NCBI GenBank assembly: GCA_000230935.2
Contig: AGIQ01000002.1
Location: 1,054,001-1,118,000 of the forward strand
DNA from: Mycolicibacterium rhodesiae JS60
Lineage (GTDB): Bacteria > Actinomycetota > Actinomycetes > Mycobacteriales > Mycobacteriaceae
Direction of reading: 5' to 3'
DNA length: 64,000 nucleotides
Shown in pieces: positions 43,075 through 52,540 of this stretch (its first letter is position 1; each line of letters begins with the position of its first letter). Both the position numbers and the translations under genes were made by a program. A model generated the notes under the pieces. The model was given only the letters and a program-made list of their open reading frames with translations, made no database searches and was not told the DNA's origin.

Positions 43075-44292
43075 ATGAGCTCGGCGACCGATACCGATTC
43101 GGTTCGCCTTGGCGGGTTGCTCAGCGGAGTGCTTCTGACCCAGATCGTCAACAGTGCCGTCCATCTGGCGCAGCCACTCTTGGTCGCCGACATGTCCGGA
43201 TCGTTGGGCAGTGCCGCGTTCTTCGCCGCCTTCGGCACCGGAGTCCACATGCTCGGCACCTTCCTGGGCGGTTGGCCGACCGATCGGTGGGGTGCCCGGC
43301 TGGTCCTGGCCTTCTCGACGTTCCTGCGGGGTGTCGTCCTGGCCGGCATACCGATCGCGATGATCTTCGGAATCGCCACCCTGCCGGTGGTGATGGTGTG
43401 CTACACACTCGAGGCGCTGGTCCGCGGGTACGTGGACACCGCGGTGCACACCGTTCCGCTCGATCTGGTCGGCCACCGGCGAGATCTGTTGGACCGGATC
43501 AACTCTCGGTATGAAGTGGCCTTCGAGGTGGGTGCGGTGGTCGGGCCGCTGATGCTCGGCGGTCTCATGGTGTGGGCGGATGGCGTCGTTCCGCACATCG
43601 TCATCCCGATCGGGTTCGTGGTCTCGGCAGGCTGCTATCTGCTGATCCCGAGAACGACGGCGTCGGCGGCCGCGTCTGACGTCAAGCCGGACGGCGGATC
43701 CTGGGAAGGGCTGAAATACCTTCTCGCCCACCCGTATCTGTTGCTGGTAGTCGTCGGGCTGATGCTGTTCCACCTCTACGAACTGCGCAAGATCCTCAGC
43801 GCGTTCTTCGCCAAGGGACTACTCCACCAACCCGCCGTCGTCGGTCACATCGGGTCGGCGTTCGCTCTCGGCGGTGTCGCGGGGGCGCTGCTGTACGCGG
43901 TGACCCGGCACAGGGGAACCGGGATCGGCTGGGTGGTCGGCGGCGCGCTGGGGACGCTGGTTCTCGCGGTGGGCTGGATCCCGGTGAACCTGCCCGTCAT
44001 GGTCGTGGCGGTGTTCCTGTTCGGCGTCAGCAACGTGTGCGCCCGACTGGTCATGACGCGGTGGCGACAGGAACTGACCCCGCTCGAACACGCCGGCGGC
44101 GTCACGGCCGCCTCGGAGTTCGGCCGGACAGCCGTGTCGGTGGGCATCAACAGCGCGGTGGGTGGGGCGTTTTCGTCAGGCGCCAGCGCCTATGGTGCCT
44201 TCGGGATCGTCGGCGGCATCCTGGGGGCTTTCGCCCTGGCGCAGCTGGCGTTGGCCCGGGTCTACGCGCGCCGGGGAGACCCGAAACTCTAG
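43075..44292 (+). CDS. MFS transporter
   Basis: A 405-residue transporter with about twelve membrane helices. The motif-A-like loop between helices 2 and 3 is GGWPTDRWGARLVL; a second, weaker one occurs in the C-terminal half around LYAVTRHRGTGIGW. The long central loop lies near residue 200. Substrate is unknown. The ATG is only five bases after the Sap/GAP-like gene. Its stop overlaps that of the convergent hydrolase by four bases. Confidence 0.88.
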   Translation: MSSATDTDSVRLGGLLSGVLLTQIVNSAVHLAQPLLVADMSGSLGSAAFFAAFGTGVHMLGTFLGGWPTDRWGARLVLAFSTFLRGVVLAGIPIAMIFGIATLPVVMVCYTLEALVRGYVDTAVHTVPLDLVGHRRDLLDRINSRYEVAFEVGAVVGPLMLGGLMVWADGVVPHIVIPIGFVVSAGCYLLIPRTTASAAASDVKPDGGSWEGLKYLLAHPYLLLVVVGLMLFHLYELRKILSAFFAKGLLHQPAVVGHIGSAFALGGVAGALLYAVTRHRGTGIGWVVGGALGTLVLAVGWIPVNLPVMVVAVFLFGVSNVCARLVMTRWRQELTPLEHAGGVTAASEFGRTAVSVGINSAVGGAFSSGASAYGAFGIVGGILGAFALAQLALARVYARRGDPKL

Positions 44293-46349
44293 GCCGCGTC
44301 GACGGTGATGGTGGACGGATCCACGGTCGGCAGGGACAGCTCCACGTTCGACAGGGTGACCGTGCCCAGCGCCCCGACCGCGCGGTACGAGGCCGAGGAG
44401 CCGAACACCTGCAGGGTGACCTTCTGGCCGGGCTTGAGCGTGTGGGCCACCATCTCGAGGTCGATGTCGGCGACGCGCTCGGTTCCGTCCAGCGTCACCT
44501 TGATCGGGGTCACCTGGTTGCCCAGCACCTGTCCGGTGGAGCTGTCGACGAGCTGGGCGTACAGGTGGTCTCCTGAGCCCGTGCCCGAGTAGGTGAAACT
44601 CAGATGCGGTGCGCCGACGACATAGGTGGTCGTCGTGACGCCCGGCGTCGAGTAGTTCAGTGCGTCGATCGCCCGCGACGATCCGATCGGCAGCACCCCG
44701 AACAGTCCGCCCGCGCCGAGGAAGGGCACCAGTGGCAGGGTCCGGGACTTGGTGCTGGACAACATGACCGGGTCGCTTGGCGTGAGCTCATACGAGGCGG
44801 ATGAAAGTTGTTGGCCCCGTTGGTCTACCCACTCGAACTGCGGGCCGGTCGGCACTGAGGCGTCATCTTTGACGTACCGGCCGAGCCACTCGAGGGTGCG
44901 CTTCTCGATGAGGACGCCGCCGGTGTTGAACAGATCGTTGGTGCACAGGCCGTGTCCTCCGCAGAACCAGATCACCTTGGTGTCAACGTTGTTCATGAGC
45001 GCCTGTGCGTTGGCGTTAGCCTCGGCCAGGGTGAAGAGGGTGTCGACGGTGCCTTCGATCAGCAGTGTGGGGGCGGTGATCTGGGAGAGCAGATAGTCGG
45101 GGCCCCGCTCGGCCAGTAGGTCCTGGTCCGCCTGCGTCAGTGACCCGGTGAGATCGCCGTAGATGGTGGCGGGAAGGATCTTCGGGTTCGTGCGCGCCAG
45201 CGTGAGGACCAGCACCGCGGACAACAGCGTGCCCCAGCCACTCTTGAACGACTGCGCTTTGTAGAGCGAGGTGTTCAGGCTGTTCCACGCGATCGTGGGC
45301 ACGATTGCGTCGACCCGGTGATCGGTTGCGGCCGTGACCAATTGGATGCCGCCGCCGTAGGACGCACCCACCATACCCATCCGAGGATCGAGGTCGCTGT
45401 CTTGGCCGTCGAGCAGGACCTCGGGTTGTGTTGCGACCCAGCTGATGATCGCCGACACGTCGCGGGCCTCGTACTCCGGTGAGTCGATCTGCAGGGTGCC
45501 GCCCGAGCTGTATTCGCCGCGCGGGTCCCATGTCACGACGTTGTAGCCGGCGTCGCGCAGGTCCTTGATGCTCGGCATGCCGAGTGCGTTGGTGAGGACG
45601 CCGTCGACGACGCTGCCGTAGATGCTGGTCTGGCCGGGCATTCCGAGGCCCGGGCCGTACAGGATGGTCGGAGCCTGAACGCCTTCCTGCAGTCCGGCGG
45701 CGGGCATGAAGTGGACGTAGATCTGGGCGTCGTCGAACGAGACCACCCTGACGTCGCGCGGTTGCGCGGCGTTCGGGGACGTGTTGGGCGATACCGGATA
45801 GCCGAACAGCGGATGCAGAATGTCGCCGAAGACCGGGATCTGGTGGATGAACGCCACGATCGGCGTGAACAGGACCGGCCCGAGGACGGGTATGTGCTGC
45901 AGGAACGCCAGCGGTGGGTGCTGCGGAATGGCGACGACGTTCGTAGGGATGGCGTTCGCGGTCACCGCGGCTGTCGGCGTACCTGCCAGCGGGTCCCGGC
46001 GAGACGCGGCCGCGAGCGCCAGTGTCACCGGGTTCTCGGCCGGCGTGGCCGGATCGTTGACCGGGGTTCGCACCTTGGTGATAGCTCCGGTGGCGCCGAC
46101 CCGGATCAGGCCGGCGGGCCGGACCGTCGCCGGCTGCGCGACCTTGCTGGCCGTCGTGGAACTGGTCTTGGCTCGCGTGGGGCCGGAGTTATGGGCCGAC
46201 GGGTGCGGTGCCGACGTCCCCGTCGACGAGGGACCTGCCGAGTTCGATGGTGCGGCTGCGGCTTCTCCGGCGCCGGAAACGATCGCGATCCCGATCCCCA
46301 GCGCTACCGCCAACCCACCGACCCGACCTACATGCGCCGCTGCACCCAT
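44289..46349 (-). CDS. Exported alpha/beta hydrolase (CocE/S15-like)
   Basis: A 686-residue exported protein. The N-terminal signal (GGLAVALGIGIAIVSGAGEAAAA) is followed by a Ser/Thr/Ala-rich linker and a hydrophobic Pro-rich part to about 190. The hydrolase core shows NVVTWDPRGEYSSGG for the first strand, the nucleophile elbow GASYGGG, and later TLLIEGTVDTLF (acid) and GGHGLCT (His). The C-terminal ~110 residues form a jelly-roll-like beta domain as in S15/CocE enzymes. An ester or peptide bond in an extracellular substrate is the likely target. Confidence 0.85.
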   Translation of the reverse strand: MGAAAHVGRVGGLAVALGIGIAIVSGAGEAAAAPSNSAGPSSTGTSAPHPSAHNSGPTRAKTSSTTASKVAQPATVRPAGLIRVGATGAITKVRTPVNDPATPAENPVTLALAAASRRDPLAGTPTAAVTANAIPTNVVAIPQHPPLAFLQHIPVLGPVLFTPIVAFIHQIPVFGDILHPLFGYPVSPNTSPNAAQPRDVRVVSFDDAQIYVHFMPAAGLQEGVQAPTILYGPGLGMPGQTSIYGSVVDGVLTNALGMPSIKDLRDAGYNVVTWDPRGEYSSGGTLQIDSPEYEARDVSAIISWVATQPEVLLDGQDSDLDPRMGMVGASYGGGIQLVTAATDHRVDAIVPTIAWNSLNTSLYKAQSFKSGWGTLLSAVLVLTLARTNPKILPATIYGDLTGSLTQADQDLLAERGPDYLLSQITAPTLLIEGTVDTLFTLAEANANAQALMNNVDTKVIWFCGGHGLCTNDLFNTGGVLIEKRTLEWLGRYVKDDASVPTGPQFEWVDQRGQQLSSASYELTPSDPVMLSSTKSRTLPLVPFLGAGGLFGVLPIGSSRAIDALNYSTPGVTTTTYVVGAPHLSFTYSGTGSGDHLYAQLVDSSTGQVLGNQVTPIKVTLDGTERVADIDLEMVAHTLKPGQKVTLQVFGSSASYRAVGALGTVTLSNVELSLPTVDPSTITVDAA

Positions 46350-46422
46350 TCGTTAATAGGTAGCTTGCCTTCCCGATCGTGTCTGGCAGTTGGTCCAACC
46401 TGGGAGAAGTCTGACGATGTCG

Positions 46423-47736
46423 TCAAAAAGCGACGCGTGCTGGTCCGAGGCTGACGGGCAGATGTCTCACCCCGTGGAGCAGCGTGCTGTCGTTCAGTGT
46501 CGGTGTGCCCGCGAGTGCCAGCTCGGGGAAGCGCTCGAACAGGGCGCGTAAGCCGATGGTGAGTTCCATGCGGGCCAGCGCCGCGCCAAGGCAGGCGTGA
46601 ATGCCGGTGCCGAAACCCAGATGTTCTCGGGCATTGGCCCGCGTGACGTCGAAGTCGTCGGGACGGTCGAACACGGCCGGATCCCGGTTCGCACCGCCGG
46701 CGAGAAGGTAAATCGCCTGACCTTGTTTGATGAGGTGCCCGTCGATCCGCACAGGTTCGGTGGCAATTCTGGCGGTCATCTGCAGGACCGAGTCGTAGCG
46801 CAGTACTTCTTCGACGGCATTGGGCCAGCCGTCGGGATCGGCCCGCAGGCGCGCCAGCTGGTCAGGGTTACGGATAAGGGCGACAACGGCATTGCCGAAT
46901 GCGTGTGCGGTGGTGATGAACCCGGCACCCAGGAGAAGGCCCGCGAACATCTTGACCTCCAAATCGGTCAGGTCGCCGTCCTCCAGCACCATCGACAGAA
47001 TGCTGTTGTCGGTATCGCTGCGGCGGAGCCGCTCGATATGGGTGCCGAGGTAGTCCTCGAACTCGTCCAGCGCCTCGGCGGCGGTACGGAAGTCGCGCCA
47101 GGACGGCGAGGTGCTGCTGATCAGCTTGGTGCCTGGCTCGGCGAATCGGTAGAGGTTCTGGAGATCGCTTTGTGGAACGCCGAGCATCTCGGCGATGACC
47201 TCGATCGGAATGCGCATTGCGAAATCAGCGATCAGATCGCAATGGGATTGCGTGGCAAGATCATTGAGTGCCGCGTCGGTGATCTCTTGGATGCGATCCT
47301 GAAGCTCGCCAATCGCCCGCGGAGTGAATGCCCGCGATACCAGGCGCCGCAGGCGGGAATGCTCGGGCGGGTCGAGGACCAGGATCGACGGCGGTTCAAC
47401 GGGATTCATCACCTGGGGATCAGTCTTGGCGACCAGCCACTGGATCAGTCGAGAAAGCGCTCGGTCGCGCTGCTTGACGGTGCGGAACCTGCCGTCGCGA
47501 AACACCTCACGCACTATCTGGGCGTCGGCGGTGGCCCATCCGATTCCGCCGATCACCGGTGAGATGCGCCCACGCTGACGTATCTGCTCGACGAGCCGCT
47601 CGGCGTTTTCGGGATGCTTGCTGTCGATGATCAGCCGGGCAAACGGATCGCCGGTGCGTGCGAGCAACTTCAGCGTGGCCCGCGGAATGCCGTACCCCAA
47701 CAGCCAGTGCGTACGCTCCCTGATGCCTGATCTCAT
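46423..47736 (-). CDS. Cytochrome P450
   Basis: A 437-residue soluble bacterial P450. The I-helix block is GAGFITTAHAFG (oxygen-activation Thr), the ExxR pair is in EEVLR, and the haem loop is FGTGIHACLGAALARME with the proximal ligand near Cys382. PPEHSRLRRLVSRAFTPRA is the usual N-terminal block. There is no ferredoxin or reductase next door. The start at ATG 47736 is chosen over an upstream frame to 47787 because the latter runs into the 65-bp repeat. Substrate unknown. Confidence 0.93.
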   Translation of the reverse strand: MRSGIRERTHWLLGYGIPRATLKLLARTGDPFARLIIDSKHPENAERLVEQIRQRGRISPVIGGIGWATADAQIVREVFRDGRFRTVKQRDRALSRLIQWLVAKTDPQVMNPVEPPSILVLDPPEHSRLRRLVSRAFTPRAIGELQDRIQEITDAALNDLATQSHCDLIADFAMRIPIEVIAEMLGVPQSDLQNLYRFAEPGTKLISSTSPSWRDFRTAAEALDEFEDYLGTHIERLRRSDTDNSILSMVLEDGDLTDLEVKMFAGLLLGAGFITTAHAFGNAVVALIRNPDQLARLRADPDGWPNAVEEVLRYDSVLQMTARIATEPVRIDGHLIKQGQAIYLLAGGANRDPAVFDRPDDFDVTRANAREHLGFGTGIHACLGAALARMELTIGLRALFERFPELALAGTPTLNDSTLLHGVRHLPVSLGPARVAF

Positions 47737-47770
47737 GGTGCGCCCCTGTCGGTCAGTGGGGTCGACGCTA

Positions 47771-47835
47771 GTCCTCGAGATCGACACCAGGGTCGTGAAT
47801 CGAGGCCTAGCGCGACCGTGGCGTCGATCTGGGCG
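47771..47835. repeat. 65-bp self-complementary repeat, copy A
   Basis: This copy matches 50455-50519 at 58 of 65 positions in the same orientation. It begins GTCCTCGAGATCGACACCA and ends ACCGTGGCGTCGATCTGGGC; the two arms (GATCGACACCA and TGGCGTCGATC) can pair, so it may fold into a long hairpin, and a second inner dyad CCTCGA/TCGAGG is also present. It lies between the divergent P450 and WXG-like genes. Confidence 0.8.
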
Positions 47836-47904
47836 CCACGACCGACTACCACGGGTAGGGCGGGCGACCTAAAATTCGTTGACATAGTTCCGTGAGGGGG
47901 TGCC

Positions 47905-48204
47905 ATGACGGACAAGCTGAAAGTCGACGTCGAGGGGCTGATCCGTGGTGGATCCGATGTTGGCGAACAGGCAACTGTCCTCTCGACTTCGCACCTGCAG
48001 TCGGTGGCTGGTCTCAGTGACGCTGAGCTCGGATGGGTGGGCGCGTCAGCTGATGCGCTGGTAGGGATGGCTGAGACATGGCAGCAAGTCGCCGATCACC
48101 ACCACACAGCACTCATGCGGCAGTCCGCGCACGTCACCGAAGCGGCTCGTGCGTTCAAATCCATGGACGGGCGCCACTCCGCTGAACTCGACCAGCTCGA
48201 CTAG
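47905..48204 (+). CDS. WXG100/EspC-like small ESX-type protein
   Basis: A 99-residue helical protein. It has the size and pattern of WXG100/DUF2580 (EspC-like) type VII secretion substrates: one helix, a tight turn containing GWVGASADAL (W-x-G), and a second helix, with a charged C-terminal tail. ATG 47905 has GAGGGGG upstream. It is likely exported with, or is a helper for, a partner. The reverse-strand protein at 48927-50405 also has a WXG-like N-terminus, so the two may form a pair. Confidence 0.72.
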   Translation: MTDKLKVDVEGLIRGGSDVGEQATVLSTSHLQSVAGLSDAELGWVGASADALVGMAETWQQVADHHHTALMRQSAHVTEAARAFKSMDGRHSAELDQLD

Positions 48205-48241
48205 ATCGCCAGGCGGTTCGTCAAGGCGGTCCCGCTGGCAG

Positions 48242-48514
48242 TTAACTCAGCAAGAGAACCGGTACGAATACCGCCTCAAACACCACAACGCCAAGGCACG
48301 CGTAGATCGCACCGCGGGCGACATGAGAATGACTCTTGAACGGGATCACCGCGGCTAAGCCTGCGACGACAGCGGGAAACAGCGGGGCGACCGGCCATAA
48401 GTATCCGAATGTCAGAAGGACCGATGCAAAGCCGAGGAACAGCCCGGCCAGCAACGCAATCGGATGCTGTTCCTCAAGAGGCGAAGTGTCGGTTGTGAAT
48501 TGCGGTGTCTCCAT
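48242..48514 (-). CDS. Small membrane protein (90 aa), hypothetical
   Basis: A 90-residue protein with three hydrophobic segments (ALLAGLFLGFASVLLTFGYL, PVAPLFPAVVAGLAAVIPF and a C-terminal IYACLGVVVFEAVFVPVLLL). It has no signal peptide or known motif. It starts 14 bases after the stop of the preceding small membrane gene, and both follow the large WXG-like protein on the same strand. Small multi-pass proteins in this place are often immunity proteins or accessory factors for an exported effector; this is inference. Confidence 0.6.
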   Translation of the reverse strand: METPQFTTDTSPLEEQHPIALLAGLFLGFASVLLTFGYLWPVAPLFPAVVAGLAAVIPFKSHSHVARGAIYACLGVVVFEAVFVPVLLLS

Positions 48515-48527
48515 AGTCGTCCTCCCT

Positions 48528-48824
48528 TCAGGAGATCGCGTGAGTCAGGAGGCCCGGAAGCCAAACTACGAGAACCGGCGTTACACCTGTAAGCGGAGCA
48601 AGGATGAAGCCAATCCCAAAGGCGCGCTTTGGTCTGCTAACGCTGCGGCGGAACATGATTGCGCCGACTACGATCACAACCGCAGCGGCAATACAAATTG
48701 TGGTAACCGCGGCTGCGGAGGCTTTCGAGGCCAAGATCGCCCCCGCCGCCAGCCCCCAGAAAATGCCGCCTGCGATGGCGCCGACGAAAGTAGCCTTTCG
48801 CCAGTCGATGAGCGGACCTGCCAT
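48528..48824 (-). CDS. Small membrane protein (98 aa), hypothetical
   Basis: A 98-residue protein with three membrane segments (VGAIAGGIFWGLAAGAILA, VTTICIAAAVVIVVGAIM and GFILAPLTGVTPVLVVWLPG) and a short basic loop (RRSVSRPKRA). It is the first of two small membrane genes after the 492-residue WXG-like gene, with a 103-bp gap to it. ATG 48824 has GGAGGGG upstream. Function is unknown; an immunity or channel partner of the neighbouring exported protein is one idea. Confidence 0.6.
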   Translation of the reverse strand: MAGPLIDWRKATFVGAIAGGIFWGLAAGAILASKASAAAVTTICIAAAVVIVVGAIMFRRSVSRPKRAFGIGFILAPLTGVTPVLVVWLPGLLTHAIS

Positions 48825-48926
48825 ATCAGCCCCTCCGTCGTTTCGTGATCGATGAGTGCAATCGTCTCCCCTGCAGGACGAATGTAGAACTCGCCATTGT
48901 CGGTCTTCCTCTGCTTTGTGGGGTGG

Positions 48927-50405
48927 TCAACGCGGTGGGGGAAGGAACTCGTTGCCTTGAAATGGTGTGTAGGTCCTAATCACTGGCGCCTCTCCTGTCG
49001 TCACCGGCCCTAAGGGGGTGAAGTTGCCCGGTGGCACGATCGACATCGGCGGCGTCAGCGGCAGGGGCTGTGGGCCGTTCACGGGGCCAAGCTCCGGAGG
49101 TTGGAACTGCGGAACGACACTGTTTAAGCTGGTGACGACGCTGAGATCTCCAACATCCTTGTGGGGTAACAAGCCCACCATTGGTCCGGAAGCGTCGTCG
49201 GTGAAGCTGGGCCATGACTGCAATAGCGGTGACGTGGTGCCACCACGGTCGTTGTATATCTCCAGCGCGGGGAAGCTGGTGACCTCCCCGCCGACCCGGG
49301 GCCCGTCGGCGCCAGGAGCGATGCCGAGCGTTCCGTTGACGCTGAATGGAATGGCTTTGGCTGGCGCTTCGCCACCCGGTGAGAATGGATCGGCCGCGTT
49401 GTAGCGGAGCAGTACTGCACCGTTGGTCTGCTGAACCGCAGAGACATCCGGGATGCCGGCCCGTACTTGCCCGGTGTCGGCATTCACCGACGGATTCTGG
49501 CGCGCGACGATGATCCCATTTTCGAAATCGGTATAGATGGCCACGCGTGATTCCTCGGGCCCGATGTAGGGATTGAAGCCACGGTTGTCGCCAATGTTGT
49601 TGTCGTAAGGCAGCATGTGGCCGTTGTCGAAGGGCGGTAGCTCGAGCGATGGCGCCCACACGTCCTTGCTGGGAATGAATAGGTTGGTGCGCACGACGCC
49701 TTGCCCCGGTACTGGCTTAATCCGGGCGATGACGATGTTGGCATCAACTCCGTTGTTCTTCGGGTTGTAGCTGTGTGGATCGAGAGCGGCCGCTGTGTCC
49801 CAATCACTTTCGCTGACCGGGTCACGGCCGAAAGCTCTACGAAATGCGTCGATTTGGTTGCGCAGTTGCTCCGGTGGCGGCGCCAGTGGTGCTTCTGCGC
49901 TTGCGCCGTCAGCCATGTCAGACTGCGCGTTTGCGATCGCGGCGGCGAGGTGTTGATCGGTGGCATCGGCCCGCCGAAGCAGATCGGTGATCGCATCGTG
50001 GATGATCTGCAAGTGGTGCTCGTCCTCGGATTGCTGCGCTGGGTCGGCCGACGGCATGCACTCGAGCACACCAGCGGCGATGTCGATAGTGATGCCCCAA
50101 CGGTCCGCCATCCGCTGGATACGAGTCCACTCTGCCTTGATCGATTCCGCCTCCGAGGCCGCAGACCCGACGTCGCGTCCTGCTTGATCGCACTCGTCAG
50201 CATGCTTGAGGAGACTGTTGCTGATCGCCTGTGCCTGAGCGGTGGCTGCCTCATGGGAGACGCCGTCCCATTCCAATTTCGCGATGATGGCGGCTTGGTT
50301 GTGCGCGACCTCGCGAAAGTGATTCGCCCGGTCGACTGCGGTCGTGGCGACCGAGCGAATTGCCCTCGGATCCCACCGATCCAGGTCTGCCAGCGAAATC
50401 CCCAC
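48927..50405 (-). CDS. Large protein with WXG-like N-terminal domain, candidate type VII substrate or toxin
   Basis: A 492-residue protein. Residues 1-150 are helical with an opening SLADLDRWDPRAIRSVAT and a turn LEWDGVSHEAATAQAQ, the pattern of EspB/PPE-like or LXG/WXG domains in type VII effectors. After a linker, a second domain (about 175-400) has blocks DPHSYNPKNNGVDANIV, GHMLPYDNNIGDNRGFNPYI and DFENGIIVARQNPSVN, which I associate with mycobacterial Rv3899c-like proteins, unverified. A Pro-rich tail ends it. No toxin motif is recognisable. Start GTG 50405; GTG 50447, with GAGGA upstream, is an alternative that adds 14 residues. DNA here looks less GC-rich than its surroundings. Confidence 0.7.
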   Translation of the reverse strand: MGISLADLDRWDPRAIRSVATTAVDRANHFREVAHNQAAIIAKLEWDGVSHEAATAQAQAISNSLLKHADECDQAGRDVGSAASEAESIKAEWTRIQRMADRWGITIDIAAGVLECMPSADPAQQSEDEHHLQIIHDAITDLLRRADATDQHLAAAIANAQSDMADGASAEAPLAPPPEQLRNQIDAFRRAFGRDPVSESDWDTAAALDPHSYNPKNNGVDANIVIARIKPVPGQGVVRTNLFIPSKDVWAPSLELPPFDNGHMLPYDNNIGDNRGFNPYIGPEESRVAIYTDFENGIIVARQNPSVNADTGQVRAGIPDVSAVQQTNGAVLLRYNAADPFSPGGEAPAKAIPFSVNGTLGIAPGADGPRVGGEVTSFPALEIYNDRGGTTSPLLQSWPSFTDDASGPMVGLLPHKDVGDLSVVTSLNSVVPQFQPPELGPVNGPQPLPLTPPMSIVPPGNFTPLGPVTTGEAPVIRTYTPFQGNEFLPPPR

Positions 50406-50454
50406 GGCTAGCAAACCTACTGGCGTTCCTGTGTCGACGGTACTCACCAACGGT

Positions 50455-50519
50455 GTCCTCGAGATCGACACCATGGTCGTGAATCGAGGCCCGGGACAAC
50501 CGTGGCGTCGATCTCGGCG
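50455..50519. repeat. 65-bp self-complementary repeat, copy B
   Basis: This copy matches 47771-47835 at 58 of 65 positions. Its outer arms pair better than in copy A: CGAGATCGACACCA near the start and TGGCGTCGATCTCG near the end, with one mismatch in 14. It lies directly upstream of the large WXG-like gene, as copy A lies upstream of the small WXG-like gene, so both module ends carry it. Confidence 0.8.
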
Positions 50520-50585
50520 GGAAATCGGGCTCGGCGGGCCCGCCGGGAACAAATCTGACATGACTGCCGTTGACCGTCTCGACAA

Positions 50586-50606
50586 CTTGAGTGGATCAGA
50601 CTCAAC
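50586..50606. promoter_or_regulatory. HAIR operator (HspR site) upstream of dnaK
   Basis: CTTGAGT at 50586-50592, seven bases, then ACTCAAC at 50600-50606. The consensus HspR-associated inverted repeat is CTTGAGT-N7-ACTCAAG, so only the last base differs. HspR, encoded at the end of this operon, represses dnaK here and is relieved on heat shock. Confidence 0.92.
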
Positions 50607-50640
50607 TATGGCTTGACAGCCGCCTATCGGCGGGGGCAGT

Positions 50641-50661
50641 CTTGAGCCTGGTTCGCTCAGA
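50641..50661. promoter_or_regulatory. Second, degenerate HAIR-like operator upstream of dnaK
   Basis: CTTGAGC at 50641-50647, seven bases, then GCTCAGA at 50655-50661, the same spacing as the first HAIR 55 bp upstream. It matches the consensus at most positions and lies within the dnaK leader, 32 bases before the ATG. Two sites would allow cooperative HspR binding. Confidence 0.65.
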
Positions 50662-50692
50662 CCCAAAGACGTAACTATCAGGAGGAATCATC

Positions 50693-52540
50693 ATGGCTCG
50701 TGCGGTCGGCATCGACCTCGGGACCACCAACTCCGTCGTGGCGGTACTGGAGGGTGGCGACCCAGTCGTCGTCGCCAACTCCGAAGGGTCCCGCACCACG
50801 CCGTCGGTGGTCGCCTTTGCACGTAACGGCGAAGTGCTGGTCGGCCAGCCCGCCAAGAACCAGGCGGTGACCAATGTCGACCGGACGATCCGTTCGGTGA
50901 AGCGGCACATGGGCACCGATTGGTCCGTCGAGATCGACGGCAAGGACTACACCTCGCAGGAGATCAGCGCCCGTGTGCTGATGAAGCTGAAGCGGGACGC
51001 CGAAAGCTACCTCGGCGAGGACATCACCGACGCGGTCATCACCGTGCCCGCCTACTTCAACGACGCACAGCGTCAGGCGACCAAGGAGGCCGGCCAGATC
51101 GCCGGCCTGAACGTGCTGCGGATCGTCAACGAACCGACGGCTGCGGCCCTGGCCTACGGCCTGGACAAGGGCAGCAAGGAACAGACCATCCTGGTCTTCG
51201 ACCTCGGTGGCGGCACCTTCGACGTCTCCCTGCTGGAGATCGGCGACGGTGTCGTCGAGGTCCGCGCGACCTCGGGTGACAACCACCTCGGTGGCGACGA
51301 CTGGGACGACCGGATCGTCGACTGGCTGGTGGACAAGTTCAAGGGCACCAGCGGCATCGACCTGACCAAGGACAAGATGGCCATGCAGCGGCTTCGTGAA
51401 GCCGCCGAGAAGGCCAAGATCGAGCTGAGCTCCAGTGGCAGCACCTCGATCAACCTGCCCTACATCACCGTCGACGCGGACAAGAACCCGCTATTCCTCG
51501 ACGAGCAGCTGACCCGCTCGGAGTTCCAGAAGATCACCCAGGATCTGCTCGACCGCACCCGTGCGCCGTTCCAGCAGGTAATCAAGGACGCCGGCATCTC
51601 GGTGTCCGACATCGACCACGTGGTGCTGGTGGGTGGCTCCACCCGCATGCCCGCAGTGACCGATCTGGTCAAAGAACTCACCGGTGGCCAGGAGCCCAAC
51701 AAGGGCGTCAACCCCGACGAGGTCGTCGCGGTCGGTGCTGCTTTGCAGGCCGGCGTGCTCAAGGGTGAGGTGAAAGACGTTCTGCTGCTTGATGTCACAC
51801 CGCTGAGTCTCGGCATCGAGACCAAGGGTGGCGTGATGACCAAGCTCATCGAACGCAACACCACGATCCCGACCAAGCGCTCGGAGACCTTTACCACGGC
51901 CGACGACAATCAGCCGTCGGTGCAGATCCAGGTCTATCAGGGTGAGCGCGAGATCGCGGCGCACAACAAGCTGCTCGGCAGCTTCGAGCTGACCGGCCTG
52001 CCGCCGGCCCCGCGCGGTGTGCCCCAGGTCGAGGTGACCTTCGACATCGACGCCAACGGCATCGTGCACGTCACCGCCAAGGACAAGGGCACCGGCAAGG
52101 AAAACACGATCAAGATCCAGGAAGGCTCCGGCCTGTCCAAGGAAGAGATCGACCGGATGATCAAGGACGCCGAGGCGCACGCCGAGGAAGACCGCAAGCG
52201 TCGCGAAGAGGCCGACGTCCGCAACCAGGCCGAGTCGCTGGTCTATCAGACGGAGAAGTTTGTTTCCGAACAGCGCAGCGCCGAAGGCGGATCGAAGGTC
52301 CCCGAGGACACCTTGGCCAAGGTCGAGGCCGCCGTCACCGACGCCAAGACGGCGCTGGCCGGCAGCGACATCGGTGCGATCAAGTCCGCCATGGAGAAGC
52401 TGGGCCAGGAGAGCCAAGCGCTGGCTTCCGCCATCTATGAATCCAGCCAGGCCGACCAAGCCGACGGTGGATCGGCCCGCCCGTCCGACGACGACGTCGT
52501 GGACGCGGAGGTCGTTGACGATGAGCAGGAGAACAAGTGA
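50693..52540 (+). CDS. dnaK: Chaperone DnaK (Hsp70)
   Basis: A 615-residue Hsp70. The ATPase domain shows [51 protein letters not shown] and [13 protein letters not shown]; the linker [16 protein letters not shown] leads to the peptide-binding domain and a helical lid ending in [18 protein letters not shown] strong ribosome binding site, AGGAGGA, precedes ATG 50693. It is the first gene of the dnaK-grpE-dnaJ1-hspR heat-shock operon, under two HAIR sites. Confidence 0.99.
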   Translation: MARAVGIDLGTTNSVVAVLEGGDPVVVANSEGSRTTPSVVAFARNGEVLVGQPAKNQAVTNVDRTIRSVKRHMGTDWSVEIDGKDYTSQEISARVLMKLKRDAESYLGEDITDAVITVPAYFNDAQRQATKEAGQIAGLNVLRIVNEPTAAALAYGLDKGSKEQTILVFDLGGGTFDVSLLEIGDGVVEVRATSGDNHLGGDDWDDRIVDWLVDKFKGTSGIDLTKDKMAMQRLREAAEKAKIELSSSGSTSINLPYITVDADKNPLFLDEQLTRSEFQKITQDLLDRTRAPFQQVIKDAGISVSDIDHVVLVGGSTRMPAVTDLVKELTGGQEPNKGVNPDEVVAVGAALQAGVLKGEVKDVLLLDVTPLSLGIETKGGVMTKLIERNTTIPTKRSETFTTADDNQPSVQIQVYQGEREIAAHNKLLGSFELTGLPPAPRGVPQVEVTFDIDANGIVHVTAKDKGTGKENTIKIQEGSGLSKEEIDRMIKDAEAHAEEDRKRREEADVRNQAESLVYQTEKFVSEQRSAEGGSKVPEDTLAKVEAAVTDAKTALAGSDIGAIKSAMEKLGQESQALASAIYESSQADQADGGSARPSDDDVVDAEVVDDEQENK

